Shown here piece by piece: positions 11,901 to 22,617 of a stretch of DNA of 64,000 nt. The stretch is from Azolla caroliniana (Eukaryota; Polypodiophyta): positions 15,252,001 to 15,316,000 of the forward strand of contig JBHGNT010000013.1 of NCBI GenBank assembly GCA_043228905.1, in the 5' to 3' direction. The stretch's first letter is position 1. The number at the start of each line of letters is the position of its first letter. The notes under the pieces were generated by a model. It was not told the DNA's origin. It was given only the letters and a program-made list of their open reading frames with translations, and did not search any database. Both the position numbers and the translations under genes were made by a program.

Positions 11901-12253
11901 ATCAGTGCGGAACGAGAATCGGGACGACGAGAAGGTTGACGGAGGCCAAGCGGGCCATCATGGGTGCTCCTCGGACGGATGACATCGCATGTTCGAAGGA
12001 ACAAGAAGCGTGCATGAGGTCGAAAGAAGGGCCAACCGGGAGGCATGCACACTACAGATCACTGTGGATGACTTATCCATGGGTCGAATAAGCCTACGGG
12101 GAGGCAAACGCGGAGAAGGAATCGGAGCCGATGGTTCGGACCGGCGAGGCCAATGCGGCAACTGGAATGCTAATTACGGAAGACCGATTCCTCACCGGCC
12201 AGAATCTCTCACCCTTCTCCGAACTTGGCACGTATTGGTGGACGTGCGGTTTG
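8912..12253 (+). repeat. Interior of the non-autonomous element: GC-rich array of ~70-bp motif copies
   Basis: No convincing protein frame. About eleven diverged copies of a motif of the type CACACC...GAGACTTCGGCAG...GTAAGACC...GACGGTGGCGG occur at roughly 9450, 9610, 9930, 10050, 10175, 10340, 10610, 10730, 10975, 11405 and 11805. Spacing is irregular (about 110-430 bp). The first ~30 bases after the PBS resemble the gypsy gag start, and the last ~40 bases before the PPT resemble the gypsy pre-PPT region. Only the ends are shared with the autonomous family; the origin of the middle is unknown. Confidence 0.75.
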
Positions 12254-12265
12254 GTAGGGGGCGGA
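12254..12265 (+). other. Polypurine tract of the non-autonomous element
   Basis: GTAGGGGGCGGA directly precedes the 3' LTR. The intact gypsy element has the near-identical GTGGGGGCGGA before its 3' LTR. Primes plus-strand DNA synthesis. Confidence 0.8.
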
Positions 12266-13383
12266 TGTCGTGAAGATTCGGAGCCATGGTGAGAAACTAG
12301 GGAATATCGCAAGAATCGGCGGGGTGGAGCATGTGCACTCACCCTTGTACAAATGGTGTAGGTAATGGGGGGTGCCTTTATGGCGCTGAGTAGGAGTTAA
12401 TTTGGGACAGAGAATCCCATGTAAGTCAGGATTTATCCCACATAGTCACGCGACCCTCACCTTGTTCTATAAAAGGGAGGGTGCGCCCCTTGTGAAGGGG
12501 TTCCCATTCGTGGGTTCCATTTGGTGTTAATAAACTTTTGTGTATAACGTCGATTTCTGTCTTCTCTTCATCTTGGGGTGTGTTGTCTCTATTCTCTATT
12601 AGGGTTTCAGTGTCATCTGTGTGCGTGCATAAGCAGTGTGTTCGGTTGTGGTAGAAAACTTGTAGATTGTCCACGCCTTTCTTGAGTTCCTGCTTGTTGG
12701 TTCTCAGCACTCCACGGTCCGGTATGTCTGTGTGTGTGTGTGTGTGTAGGTGTTGGCTTCTGTCGCTTGTGAGGAGCCTGCGTGCTAGGTGGTTCGTTGG
12801 TAGGTTTCCCTCCTTGGCGCGCAAGACCCAACTTGAGTCAGCGAGCCTGTGCACTTCTTGTAGGCGGCTTCGTTACAGGAGGTGGCCGTTCTGGAAGAGG
12901 TGTGCCCTGCACGAAGGTCCCATCGCGCGAACAAGCCTAAGAGCTCCCCGATTGACCCTAGGATGTAGGCTCCCTCTTCCTCTTCGTGTGGAATTGGCGT
13001 CGCAGCGAGCGTCGCATATATATGTGTTTCCGGTTAGGGTAGGGTCCGAGAGCGGGTGCATGCGTGGTCGCCGGTGTAGAGGTGCCGGTTGTAGCTAGGT
13101 GTGTATATGTGTGTGTGCGTGTGCGCGGGCGCGGTTAACCGAGTTGTGCCCTGTGCCTCTTTTGGGCCCCTTGTACATACAGGCAGAAGGGGCGGCAAGG
13201 ACAAGGGCGCGCTCTTGCACTTCTCGTGCGATTACCGGTCGCATCCGGAGAGTATCTGGGATCGAACCGACTGGAAATCAGGCAAGCTCCGGAGGATTCG
13301 GGTTCCCAACAACTCCTCCCCTCTTGGTCCATGACCCCGGTGGTCCCGCTCGGATCCGACATGCAAGCGCGGATTACCGTGAC
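12266..13383 (+). repeat. 3' LTR of the non-autonomous element
   Basis: Begins TGTCGTGAAGATTCGG and ends at ACCGTGAC just before the TSD GACGG; the final CA is degraded. Has the same TATA box (about 12468-12480) and AATAAA signal (about 12529) as the 5' copy. Confidence 0.9.
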
Positions 13384-13388
13384 GACGG

Positions 13389-14708
13389 AGTCGTCGACAT
13401 TATCCTTCACCTTGTAAATTCATCTGCAACTGATCGCCTTCTTGTGTGGTGAGTGAGGAACGAGATCCCATGTCTCTTCTTGCATAGTGCATGTATCTCC
13501 TCGTTCATTGCTTTGACCCATTGTGGATCCTTGGTTTCTTCCGAAAAAATTTCCGGTTCTCGAACTATCACGAACTTCATCATAAAGGCATCGTGATATG
13601 CCATATAATCGTTGTAGCCAAATCGGCTAACAAGATTCTTCTCACAGCTGGAGCGACAAAGTTTTTCGTTTGCCGCAGCAATGACTTTCTTTGCGCCAGG
13701 TGTCCTCAAAATGGGTACATCGAAGAAGCCGAACTCACTATCGAGGGAGTGAGTTGATTCATTGCCGTCGAATTGATTGTCTTCATACTCCGGCATTTTC
13801 GCCTTGCCTTTGTCCATCTTCGGACTAGGCCGAGATTTGCTTTGGTCGCTCGGGGGCCCACTAAGCCTTGTCGTAATTGGACTTTCTTCGAACATTGTTC
13901 TAGTTTATCTCCATCTTCTATCTCTTGTTCGGCGGATTTCGGGTCGATTAGAAATGATTCGGGAGGAGTCGACTTGGGTTTGTACCATGATGCCGATTCG
14001 AAGACTACGTCTCGACTCACACAAACCTTCCGAGTTGAGGGGTTATAGCACTTGTACCCCTTTTGCTCCAGTGAGTATCCTATGAGGATACAATTCTCCG
14101 ACATCGGGTCGAGCTTTTGTCACTTTTCGTCGGGGACAAGCACGTATGCAATGGAGCAGAATATTTAGAACATGTGATAGATCCGGTTTCTTTCCGAAAA
14201 ACTTCTCGTGTGGGGTAACCTCATGCACGCCGGATGTTGTACACCGGTTCATTAGGTAGACGACTGTGTTGGCGGCTTTTGCCCAGTACGACTTCGTCCT
14301 GTGCTTCTCGTTAAGCATGGGCCGTGCTACTTCGAGGATGTGCGGATTCTTTCGTTCGGCTAGTCCGTTATGTTGTGGTGTATGTCGACACGAAAACTCC
14401 CGCTGAATTCCTTCTTTCCGAAAAAAAGTCGAGAATTCCTCAGAGAAGTACTCTTTTCCTCCATCCGACAGAAGACATTGTACATGACGGCCGGTCGTCT
14501 TTTCGACTTCGCTTTTGAATTTCTAGAAGTGTTCGAACACTTCACTCTTTTGGAAAAAATTGCCGATAAAGCCCACATAGTATTGGCATTCGCCGAATGT
14601 AGCCGTTTGAGGTGGTCCCCATACATCGTAATGAATTACGTTGAGTACGCCTTTGCTCACGTTCCTCTCCTTCCTGTTGCTTGCCAAATTGGCAGGCTAC
14701 ACATACGC
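13389..14708 (-). pseudogene. Copia A integrase C-terminal part, linker and RT start
   Basis: Minus-strand pieces include LNEKHRTKSYWAKAANTVV and KCYNPSTRKVCVSRD (integrase end). A Ser/Thr/Glu-rich linker follows, then FGYNDYMAYHDAFM and a WVKAMNEEIHALCK segment that opens the RT region. Frame breaks at about 14,100 and 13,700-13,900. The 14,708 side is cut by the solo LTR and the 13,389 side by the non-autonomous element. Confidence 0.8.
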
Positions 14709-15276
14709 CTTCATGTTGGGAAGTCGGTCCCTCCGGATGGGATCCAGTTACGAATGAAGAGGACCCAATGAGAACCGGAAGTGATCCAGAAACCAGATCG
14801 GATGGACCCGGTGAGAACCGGAAGAGAAGACATATTTGTAAATATGCTTTGAGTAAGCCTATTGAGGCTATATTTGTAAATAGCCCTAAGTTCATATGAG
14901 TATAAATATGACTTAGGGCAATCACAGAAGTAAGTGTTGTCATTTTGTTGTATGTGCATAACTATTGTATATATAGAGAGAGAGATACAGAGCGATACTT
15001 TGTTGTAACCGCCGCCTGGCGAAGATACAGAGCTCGAGATCGTTGCCGTCGAGTCTCTGATTGTACCTTTCTTATATAGTGATAGTTTGGAGTCTGTGGG
15101 CTCCCGTGGTTTTTTCCCTATTAGGGTTTTCCACATAAACATCTTGTGTACTCTCTATTGTTCATGTGTGTACGTGTACTAATCTCCAACCTCATTTCTG
15201 TGTTTGATTCTCAAAGTAGTGATCTAAGACTCGGTTGTGGTCAAGTGATATTACGAGTAGTATTCTCTTCACTTCA
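14709..15276 (+). mobile_element. Solo LTR (copia-type) with 5-bp TSD
   Basis: The LTR is 14714-15271 (558 bp), starting TGTTGGGAAG and ending TTCTCTTCA. CTTCA flanks it at 14709-14713 and 15272-15276, and the copia A coding sequence resumes exactly across the TSD. TATAAATA near 14901 suggests plus orientation. No internal region is present, so it is the product of LTR-LTR recombination. The family differs from copia A, B and C. Confidence 0.88.
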
Positions 15277-15848
15277 ATCTCTTTCTCTTTGAAGGTCGGG
15301 AGTTCGATGACGACTCCTTTCGACTGCATTGCCTTCAGCTTTTGGAGGTTGATGTGGTCAATCCGCTTGTGCCACAACTCTATGTCGGTGTCGGCTTTGG
15401 TGGCTTTTGCAAATATGGCTGATTTCATCTCGCGCAAGTTGAGAATGAACATTTGGCCCTCTCTTCATCCGCGAGCGATGAGAAGACCCTCTTTCTCGAT
15501 GAAGCAACCGCCTTGATTGAATCGAACTTGCATCCATTGCTCAACAATTTGGCCAAGGGAGACCAAATTCTTCGTAATGGTTGGTACATGCAAGACATTC
15601 ATAATGTATGTTTTGTTACCTTCTTTTCCGAATGGAACACTGCCGATGTGCCGAATCGGATGAGTAGTGTCGTCTCCGGTTTCGACATAACAGGGTCGAT
15701 CCGGCTCTCGAAGTTCTTTGAACCATTCTTGATGAGACGTCATATGACTTGAGGCATTGGAGTCGACAAACCATATGTCTTCCGAACTAGAGGCATTATT
15801 TGAAGTAGAGGCCAATATAGAATTTGCTCTATTTCTCATCACGAACAT
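15277..15848 (-). pseudogene. Copia A protease and GAG-pre-integrase region
   Basis: The protease region reads IWFVDSNASSHMT, where the active-site triad DSG of copia proteases is DSN. It continues with LHVPTITKNLVSLGQIVEQ. The GAG-pre-integrase part reads LWHKRIDHINLQKLKAMQSKGVV. Frame breaks between the two parts near 15,460. Cut at 15,272 by the solo LTR. Confidence 0.82.
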
Positions 15849-15896
15849 TCCACCATGATCGTTATATTCAGAGTTGGTGGCTTAATTGGTGAGTTG

Positions 15897-16671
15897 TCAG
15901 GGTGTGGAAGTTGACTCACGCTTCTTGTTTCGGCACTCTTCTTCGTAGTGGCCGATTTTGCCGCAATATCCGCACTCGATCGAGGTTTGTTGGCTTGGAC
16001 CAGAATGGAAGCTCCCCTTCTTCCGAAGGCTCCTTGATGGCCTCTGCCTTGTTGCCGAAATTGTGAGTTGTTTTCGTAAGTCGGGCGTCTTCCACCTCGT
16101 CCTTGGCCAAATTGGCCTCTTGCTCATCCACGTTCTCTTCCTCCGTTCGAATGCGTGTAGAGCATGTGGCCTTCCGAGGCATTGCTCCTTGTTCGAACAT
16201 GGTTTTCTTCAACCAACAACATTTATTGAAGCTCGAAGAAGGAGGGAGGATTCTCCCGTGCTAGTACGGCGGTCCTCGTCGCGTCAAACTGTGGTGCAAG
16301 GTCTCCGAGGCATATTTGCACCATCTCATCATCGTCCACATTGATGCTTATTGAGTTGAGCAAGTCACAAAGCTCCTTGATCTTCAAGGTGTAGCTTGTG
16401 ATGGACATATCCCTTTGTTGAATATTATTGAACTCTTGGCAAAGTTGAAGCTTTCTTGCGGTTGTGTTCGCCGCGAAAATCTTCCGTAGATTCTCCCACG
16501 CTTCCTTCGGCGTCTCGGCTTCTCGAATGTATCTGAGCATGTGGTCATGAACACATGTCGCCAAACAATACATCACTCAGCTTGCTGCTTGCTCCCATGT
16601 TGCGTGGTCGACGTCTTTCGGGTCGGGTGGATTTTCTTGTGCTCCTTTGATGTAGCTCCAACAAGGTCAAC
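15897..16671 (-). pseudogene. Copia A gag (UBN2-type) with zinc knuckle
   Basis: Minus-strand frames read ATWEQAAS, then an in-frame TGA (16,577-16,579), then the UBN2-type gag MMYCLATCVHDHMLRY...EAWENLRKIF...MVQICLGDL. Further on lies an intact CCHC knuckle, CGYCGKIGHYEEEC (about 15,975-15,930). Gag forms the virus-like particle and binds RNA. Several frameshifts separate the parts. The N-terminus is lost at the junction with the LTR of B near 16,671. Confidence 0.82.
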
Positions 16672-16896
16672 CTCTCTGTTCATTAACTTACTACAACAAC
16701 CACTCTCTCTTGGTGAATGTGGAGAATCATTAGTTATGGGGAATATGAAACTCATTAGTTATGTGTCATAGAATATGATTCTATGCCACATAGTTAATGT
16801 GTAGAGAGTAGTGGTGTGACTTTTGACCTTTGAGTGCTCGTAGATTCTCAAAGGGTGTGTTCACACACAAGGCTAGGTTGAGCTTGATTCTTAACA
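16672..16896 (-). repeat. Truncated 3' LTR of copia B
   Basis: Reads TGTTAAGAATCAAGC on the minus strand from 16,896, preceded by the polypurine tract TTGAGCTTGAGGGGCG. Similar to the plus-strand LTR at 32,904 on. It stops before the TATA region, where gag of element A begins, so A and B are joined head to tail through a damaged LTR. Confidence 0.78.
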
Positions 16897-17032
16897 CGCC
16901 CCTCAAGCTCAACTTGGTTGGCTCCTTTCGGTTGATGTCTGCTTTGTTTAGTATCCGGTTCAGACGATATTCGGTGTCTGCTTCGGCTAGTACCTGGTTC
17001 GGATGGTATCCGATTCTCTCTTGTACTCCCCC

Positions 17033-17631
17033 TCAAGCTTGGCAAGTCAGGATCGTGAATCCAAGGTCTGACATGAATTGTCGAAGCTTGTCGGCACCTA
17101 AGGCTTTGATGAAGATGTCGGTTGTCTGAAGATGCGTGCTGATCTGTTGACGGTCAACATCTCCTCCTTGAACGTGCTCTCGAATGAAGTGATAGTGCAC
17201 TTCGATATGCTTTGTGTGTGTGTGGAACACGGGGTTCCAAGTAAGATAAATACTGCTCATGTTATCGTAGTAGAGGGGAGTTGGATCCTTGATGGGAACG
17301 CCTAGATCCTTCAAAATACTCTTGAGCCATACGGCTTCACATGTAGCCGCGACTGCACCCATGTATCCGGCATCTGTGCTCAAAAGTGGAACAGTCGGTT
17401 ACTTCTTGCTACTCCACGAAATCGCTCCGCTGCCGAGGGAGAAAACAAATTTGGAGGTCGATCATTGATCGGCTTTGTAACTGGCCCAGTCGGAATTTGT
17501 GTACCCTTCGAGTCGAATTGGTGTGGCCCATTCGTAGAGAATACCACAATCCATTGTGTCGCTCACATATTGTAATACTCGCTTAGCACAATCCAAATGG
17601 ATATCACGTGGAGTTTGCATGAATTGGCTAA
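17033..17631 (-). pseudogene. Copia B RNase H region
   Basis: Minus strand reads GYTNSDWASYKADQ, then ATCEAVWLKSILKDLGVPI, KHIEVHYHFIREHV and a C-terminal TDIFIKALGADKLRQFMSDLG before the stop at 17,033. The RNase H Asp of the DADW-type motif is Ser-Asp here (NSDW). A frameshift lies near 17,390. Only the part downstream of the element C insertion is here. Confidence 0.8.
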
Positions 17632-17636
17632 GGAGG

Positions 17637-17685
17637 TGTAAAAACGAAAGTGCGGAAGCGTTAGACAACCGGCTTAGCCAGATAG

Positions 17686-17733
<48 letters not shown>

Positions 17734-18104
17734 ACACATAGAAGGTACACAGGAGAGACAGAGAAAGAGCAGAACAAAATAAATCTATTATGAACAACTC
17801 TGTAAATTTCTCTTGTACATACAACGTGCTCAACAACACTATTTATACAAGTCCTAAGAGGACTGACAGAAGTACAGTGTACTTCAATGCTCACACGAGC
17901 ATCTGATGCTAACTACGAGACATTAACTACCTAGTAGTCTAGGCTGCTACTAGGCTTCCGATTACTGCTTGATCCAACTAACCAGCTCCCCAGCTCACCG
18001 GCTCGCTTGCTCACCGGCTCACCAATCCGGCTCATCTTTCCAAATGTCGATCCGGCTTAGGCTTATTCAGCCGATCCGGATCCGGTTGAGCTTGCCGCTC
18101 AACA
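17637..18104 (-). repeat. 3' LTR of copia C
   Basis: Plus strand reads TGTAAAAACGAAAGTGC...GCCGCTCAACA. Contains a (GA)n microsatellite (about 17,690-17,730) and TATAAATA on the minus strand near 17,845. On the minus strand it is preceded by a polypurine tract, TTGAGCTTGAGGGGGAG (18,105-18,121). Confidence 0.93.
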
Positions 18105-18812
18105 CTCCCCCTCAAGCTCAACTTGAGGTCGGATCGTAGTGTCAATCATCATGGCAGCCAGTCCTTCCACCCGACTCCTTCTGGTGTCACTCCGCCTTGC
18201 TCGTGCTCCTCGTTCGGTTCGATCCCGTTTGCCACGACCTTTCTGATTCTACGCACCTCGACCTCCTTGGTCGACATGTTTGCTCAACAGGCCCAATTCA
18301 GCTCCCTCGCTGTTGTGACTTCGGCGCTTGCCGATTCGCCAATTCCTTCGTGTTGGCGTCGACTTTCGCTACCTTCTCATCCTCTTGGCCTTGAATTGAT
18401 CCGGTTCTTCTAAATCCTTCTATTGAACCAAATCGGTTGTCTCCGATTCGTTCCAGCTCTTGTTCAAATCGGTCGCTCCTGATTCATCTTCCGGTTCCAC
18501 GCCCTTCACCACATCGGACCATGTCCGAGTCTTGGCCTTCTTCTTTTGGTTGGCTTTGTCCTTCTTGACTCTGCCGCCACCGCCGCTTGTTCCGACTTGT
18601 TCGGATGTGTCAACTTCCTTTGTCGACTCGGCTCCTTTCTTCTTCTTGTCTCTCCCTTTGTCGGTTCTTCCCTCACCGACGCAACAATCGGCAGTTTCTT
18701 TGCCTTTGCCCGTTCCGGTGTCTTTGCCCGTTCTCCCCCTCAAGTGTGGCATGTCGAGATGCTGAACACCAAGCATTTTGATGAAGTGCTGCAACTTGTT
18801 CGATCCGAGCGG

Positions 18813-19336
18813 TTAGGTGAAGATGTCAGCAACTTGCCGATCCGTATGAACATACCAAAGTTCGACTTCACTGCTCAGGACACGCTCACGTACAAAGTGG
18901 TAGTGCACTTCTATGTGCTTTGTGCGAGCATGGAATACGGGGTTCTTGGCGAGCTGCATGTTGCTTATGTTGTCGCAGTAGATCAGGATTGGGGTCGGCA
19001 CCTCGATCCGCAGGTCTTGCAATAGTCGCCGAAGCCTAATGGCTTCACATGTGGCAACAGTAGCGCCCCGGTATTTAGCCTTAGTGCTCGAAAGGGCCAC
19101 TGTTGGCTGCTTTTTGTTGCTCCACGCAACAATCGCGCTACCAAGGGAAAACATATAACCAGAGGTGATGCATCGTCGGCCCAGTCGGCATCGGTGTAGC
19201 CGACTAGCTCTTCGGTTATACCATGCCGGCATAACAGTCCCGGTCCTTCGTGCCGCTCACATATCGCAAAATTTGATGCGTGCACAAAATGTGCTCCACG
19301 GTCGGGTTCTGCATATATTGGCTGACATGCCGACAT
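18813..19336 (-). pseudogene. Copia C RNase H region
   Basis: Minus strand reads VGYTDADWADD, SNKKQPTVALSSTKAKYRGA and NISNMQLAKNPVFHARTKHIEVHYHFVRE. This is the copia RNase H, with DADW present but the usual STEAEY altered to STKAKY. A frameshift near 19,150 breaks it. The region 18,122-18,812 between it and the polypurine tract holds C-terminal low-complexity sequence and no clear frame. Confidence 0.8.
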
Positions 19337-19483
19337 GATAACTGATGTCGGGTCGGGTGATTGTCAAATATATAAGGCTTCCGACGATTTGTCGGAACCG
19401 CTTCTCATCGCAGGTCGGTCCAGAGTCGGGACGAAGCTTTTGGTTTCGGTCCAGGGGTGTGGAGATCGGTCGGCATTCCGTCA

Positions 19484-20767
19484 TGCCGAACTTTTACAAC
19501 ATATTCAACACATAGTGTCTTTGTGAGAGCAATATGCCATCGGGGGTTCAAATCACCTCGATCCCAAGGAAATAGTGAAGGTCCCCCAAGTCCTTCATCT
19601 CAAATGCGTCCAACAGCTGGGACTTGACTTGGCTGATTTCATTGAGTCCGGGTCCGGTGATGACTAGATCATCAACATATAGCAAGATGCAAACCGGAGC
19701 GTCTGGACCTTGCCGGATGAACAACGAAGAGTCAGACTTGGTGGCCGCAAACCCCATCTTACGCAACCGGTGCATGATCTTCGCATTCCAAGCTTGGGGG
19801 GCTTGCTTCATGCCATAAAGTGACTTCTTCAGCTGGCATACCGCCGACTTGTTCATCTCCGACTGGAAACCGGGGGGTTGGGTGATAAAAACCTCTTCTT
19901 CAAGATGCCTTGAAGAAATCCATTCTTCATGTCCATCTGGTGAAGATGCCACCCCCTTGCCACAGCAACCGCCAGCACCACACGAACCGTCGTCATCTTC
20001 GCTACCGGAGCGAAGGTCTCGTCGTAGTCAATTCCGTGGGTCTGCGTGTATCCCTTCACCACTAACTGGGCCTTGTACTGGTTAACCGAACCATCGGCAT
20101 TGTGCTTTACCTTGTACACCCACTTACATCCGATCGGTTTACAATGTCGAGGAGGGTCAAATAGGTCCCATGTGTCATTGGCATCAAGTGCCTGCATTTC
20201 TTCCTCCATAGCGGCACGCCAATTTGCGTCCTTTGCCACTACTGCATAGCTCTCTGGCTCACGCACTTCTGCCACCTTGGTCATGTACGCATAGTGATGC
20301 ACCATGTACTCATTGTACCCATACCGCTTCACGGGGTTCTTCTGGCGGGAAGACCAGCGTAACTTATCGTTACCCAGTTTGAGGCCCTTCTTGGTTGGTT
20401 CGGTCTTCGTTGCCGAAGATCCGCCTTCTTCTGTTTCGGAGTCGGATCCGCTCCGATCCGACTCACCATTGCCGGTCTTGTGCTCCGGCATCTTCCTCTT
20501 CCCCTTTTCCTTGTGCGTGAACCGTCTCCTCGGTTCCTTGCGCAGGGGGAACAGGGCAGAGTCTCCACTACTCACCAGTTCATCTTCCGACTGGTCTGTC
20601 TGACCCAGTCGCTCGTTCAGCCCGCTCAACCGACGCGATTCCGGACTCACATCTATAGTCTTGAACCCTTCGTCTTCTAACTGGACTGATTCAGGCTCAC
20701 TAGCCTCATCCTCCGCTATCGGGTCGGGGTTGGAAGTCGGAGCCGGTAAGGCATACCATGATTCCAT
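19484..20767 (-). pseudogene. Copia C linker and reverse transcriptase
   Basis: From 20,767 the frame reads an acidic linker, then RYGYNEYMVHHYAYM, WRAAMEEEMQALDANDTWDL, GCKWVYKVKHNADGSVNQYKA, FAPVAKMTTVRVVLAVA and DMKNGFLQG. It then shifts frame at about 19,900 and continues LEEEVFITQPPGFQ, LYVDDLVITG (active site) and LGDLHYFLGIEVI. Polymerase signature residues are present but split across two frames, so no full RT can be made. Confidence 0.85.
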
Positions 20768-20821
20768 CTCATCAAACTCAACATCCTGGCTAACTCGAAC
20801 TTGCTTCGTCCGGGGGTTATA

Positions 20822-21825
20822 TCACTTATACCCCTTTTGCTCATGCAAGTAACCGACCAGGATGCATTTCTTTGACTTTGCATCCAACTTCCTTCGTGTC
20901 TCATCCGGCACATGCACATATGCAATGTTACCGAATATCCAAAGGTGTCTCAAAGTTGGCTTGCGCTTGAAATACGCCTCATGCACGGACACCTTGTCAC
21001 CGATCCGGTTTTGGATGTAGACGGCCGTCCGGACCGCCTCAGCCCAGTAGAAATGGGGCATGCTCTTCTCCTCCAGCATTGCCCTTGCCGCATCAACAAT
21101 CAACCGGTTCTTCCTTTCGGCCACACCGTTTTGCTCTGGTGTGTACCTGCACCTGAATTCTCTCTAAATTCCGTTCTGTTGTAGATAACTGTTGAATTGG
21201 CCAGAAAAGTATTCTTTCCCGCCATCCGACTGCAGGCACTTGATCTTCCTCTCCGTTTCCCGTTCAACTAGGCTTTGCAGGTTCCGGAAACACTTGAAGA
21301 CTTCGTTCCTCCGCTCAATGAGGTAGATCCATATGTGCCGGTTGTAGTCGTCAATGAAGGAGACGAAGTATCGACTCCCGCCAAGACTAACGTTTTGTGT
21401 CGGTCCCCATACATCCGAATGAATAAGGTCGAGCTTGTTACGTTTATGGTTTCATTTGGTGGGGAATGGAAGCCGGTGTTGCTTCCCGAGTTGGTAGGCT
21501 TCACATATTTGGACCTTCTGGCCACTGAACTTCGGCAAACCGAAAACACCTTGTTTCGTTTGCAAGTCTTGGAGGCTCTGGTAATTGACGTGGTCGATCC
21601 GCTTGTGCCATAGATCAATATCCAATTCAATCTTCTGTCCTTTGGTGAACAAAGCGGTGCCGACGTCATTGGTGTCGAGGATGAACATCCTCCCATCTCT
21701 ACGCCCTTGCACAATAATCTAGCCCTCTTCCTCGATCAAGCATCCAAGGTGCGTAAATCGCACCTGCATCCCCTGGTCAACGATCTGACCGACTGACACC
21801 AGGTTCTTCGTGATAGTCGGAACGT
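20822..21825 (-). pseudogene. Copia C integrase and GAG-pre-integrase region
   Basis: Minus-strand pieces are LWHKRIDHVNYQSLQDLQTK (GAG-pre-integrase, near 21,600), KYVKPTNSG-type and VDPYVP-region frames (integrase core near 21,300-21,500), and MAERKNRLIVDAARAMLEEK...FYWAEAVRTAVYIQNR (21,124-20,822). Broken by frameshifts near 21,450 and stops near 21,160. Right edge cut at 21,825 by the gypsy element. Confidence 0.8.
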
Positions 21826-22545
21826 TGTCGTGGTTACTACGCCCTTGCGTGTAGAAAGGAGGAGGGACCACGGGGGTCTCGAACCGAAGAGCGAGAGAGA
21901 GAGAAGAAAGAGAGAGAGACCCGATTACACAGAACCGAAGATCCGATTGCGCAGAACCGACGATTGCACAGGGACACGGCCCAACAAACAGAGATCACAA
22001 ATGAACGCCGACACAGATGGACGCAACAACGAGAGATAAGTACTTATGAATGCAAGAAAACAACAGACTAAAGTATTACAACCCACGGTGGGGCACAAAA
22101 TAGATGCTAACGAAAACGAACAGGGCGGCGAACAGCTGCCGACCCCTGTATGTCGCGACGCACAGAAGGGGAAAACAGGTCGGAGGTGCTGCAGGACGCA
22201 CTCGGGGCGTTCCACGGAACAACGCAAGCCTCCTCGAAACCTGCACAGGTACGCGATGGAGCAGAAGACAGAGAGAGCAGGAGTGAGAGAGAAGCTCCGA
22301 AATCGGTTCGGCAGCACTTCGTCCTCTCCGCAGGAGATCCCCCTTTCTCCTATTCTCCCTCTTCCTTTTTATAGCCCGTCAAGCGGCCGTTTGGCATTAA
22401 CTGCATACCAACCGAATCTGCCCACCTAGGATCCTCGTATGTACCTACTTCGTCCTTAGGTACTTCTTGGCGCGCGTGTGTGTGTAGAGCCGTTTCCCAC
22501 GCCTTGTTCCTCCGATTCCTCTTGTGGGCGGTTTTCTTCACGACA
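21826..22545 (-). repeat. 3' LTR of the young gypsy element
   Basis: Lies downstream of pol on the minus strand, next to the polypurine tract GTGGGGGCGGA (22,546 on). A TATA-like CTATAAAAAGG occurs at about 22,366-22,376 on the minus strand. Confidence 0.95.
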
Positions 22546-22556
22546 TCCGCCCCCAC
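22546..22556 (-). other. Polypurine tract of the young gypsy element
   Basis: GTGGGGGCGGA on the minus strand abuts the 3' LTR start TGTCGTGAAG. Together with ~40 bases upstream it resembles the corresponding region of the non-autonomous element (about 12,225-12,265). Confidence 0.85.
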
Positions 22557-22617
22557 CTAACCGCGCATCCGCCGGCATGCGCCAAATTAAGTTGGCACGG
22601 AGAAAACCGGCCCGCCT

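Larger units (their letters stand above)
7765..13388 (+). mobile_element. Non-autonomous LTR retrotransposon (LARD-like) of the gypsy family, with TSD
   Basis: Two ~1.12-kb LTRs (7770-8889 and 12266-13383) flank a 3.4-kb interior. GACGG occurs on both sides (7765-7769 and 13384-13388), and excision restores the copia A frame context seen in copy B. The site after the 5' LTR (TTGGTGAACCCAACATGA) matches that of the intact gypsy element (TTGGTGAACCCGACGTGA). The tract before the 3' LTR (GTAGGGGGCGGA) and the LTR start TGTCGTGAAG also match. I find no gag, RT or integrase inside. It is GC-rich and built of imperfect repeats. The LTRs differ at many sites, so the insertion is old. It was probably copied by proteins of the gypsy family. 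Confidence 0.88.
6554..16671 (-). mobile_element. Ty1/copia element A (minus strand), decayed and twice interrupted
   Basis: Order on the minus strand is gag (about 16,664-15,897), protease (15,848-15,465), GAG-pre-integrase (15,452-15,277), integrase (about 14,708-14,043), linker and RT start (about 14,104-13,389), RT (7764-7100) and RNase H (6949-6554). This is the copia order, with integrase before RT. It is interrupted by a non-autonomous LTR element (7,770-13,383) and a solo LTR (14,714-15,271). Removing both with one copy of each TSD restores alignment to sister copy B. Many frameshifts and stops are present. The 5' end (PBS, own LTR) is missing: gag abuts a truncated LTR of B. The 3' end is lost in the fusion to the gypsy fragment. 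Confidence 0.88.

Noticed and set aside
8114-12342. Many open frames of 60-220 codons on both strands across the non-autonomous element
   Set aside because: They overlap each other on both strands, lie in GC-rich DNA where stops are rare, are Arg/Ser/Pro/Thr-rich without motifs, and cross LTR boundaries. No frame is favoured, so no protein gene is called.
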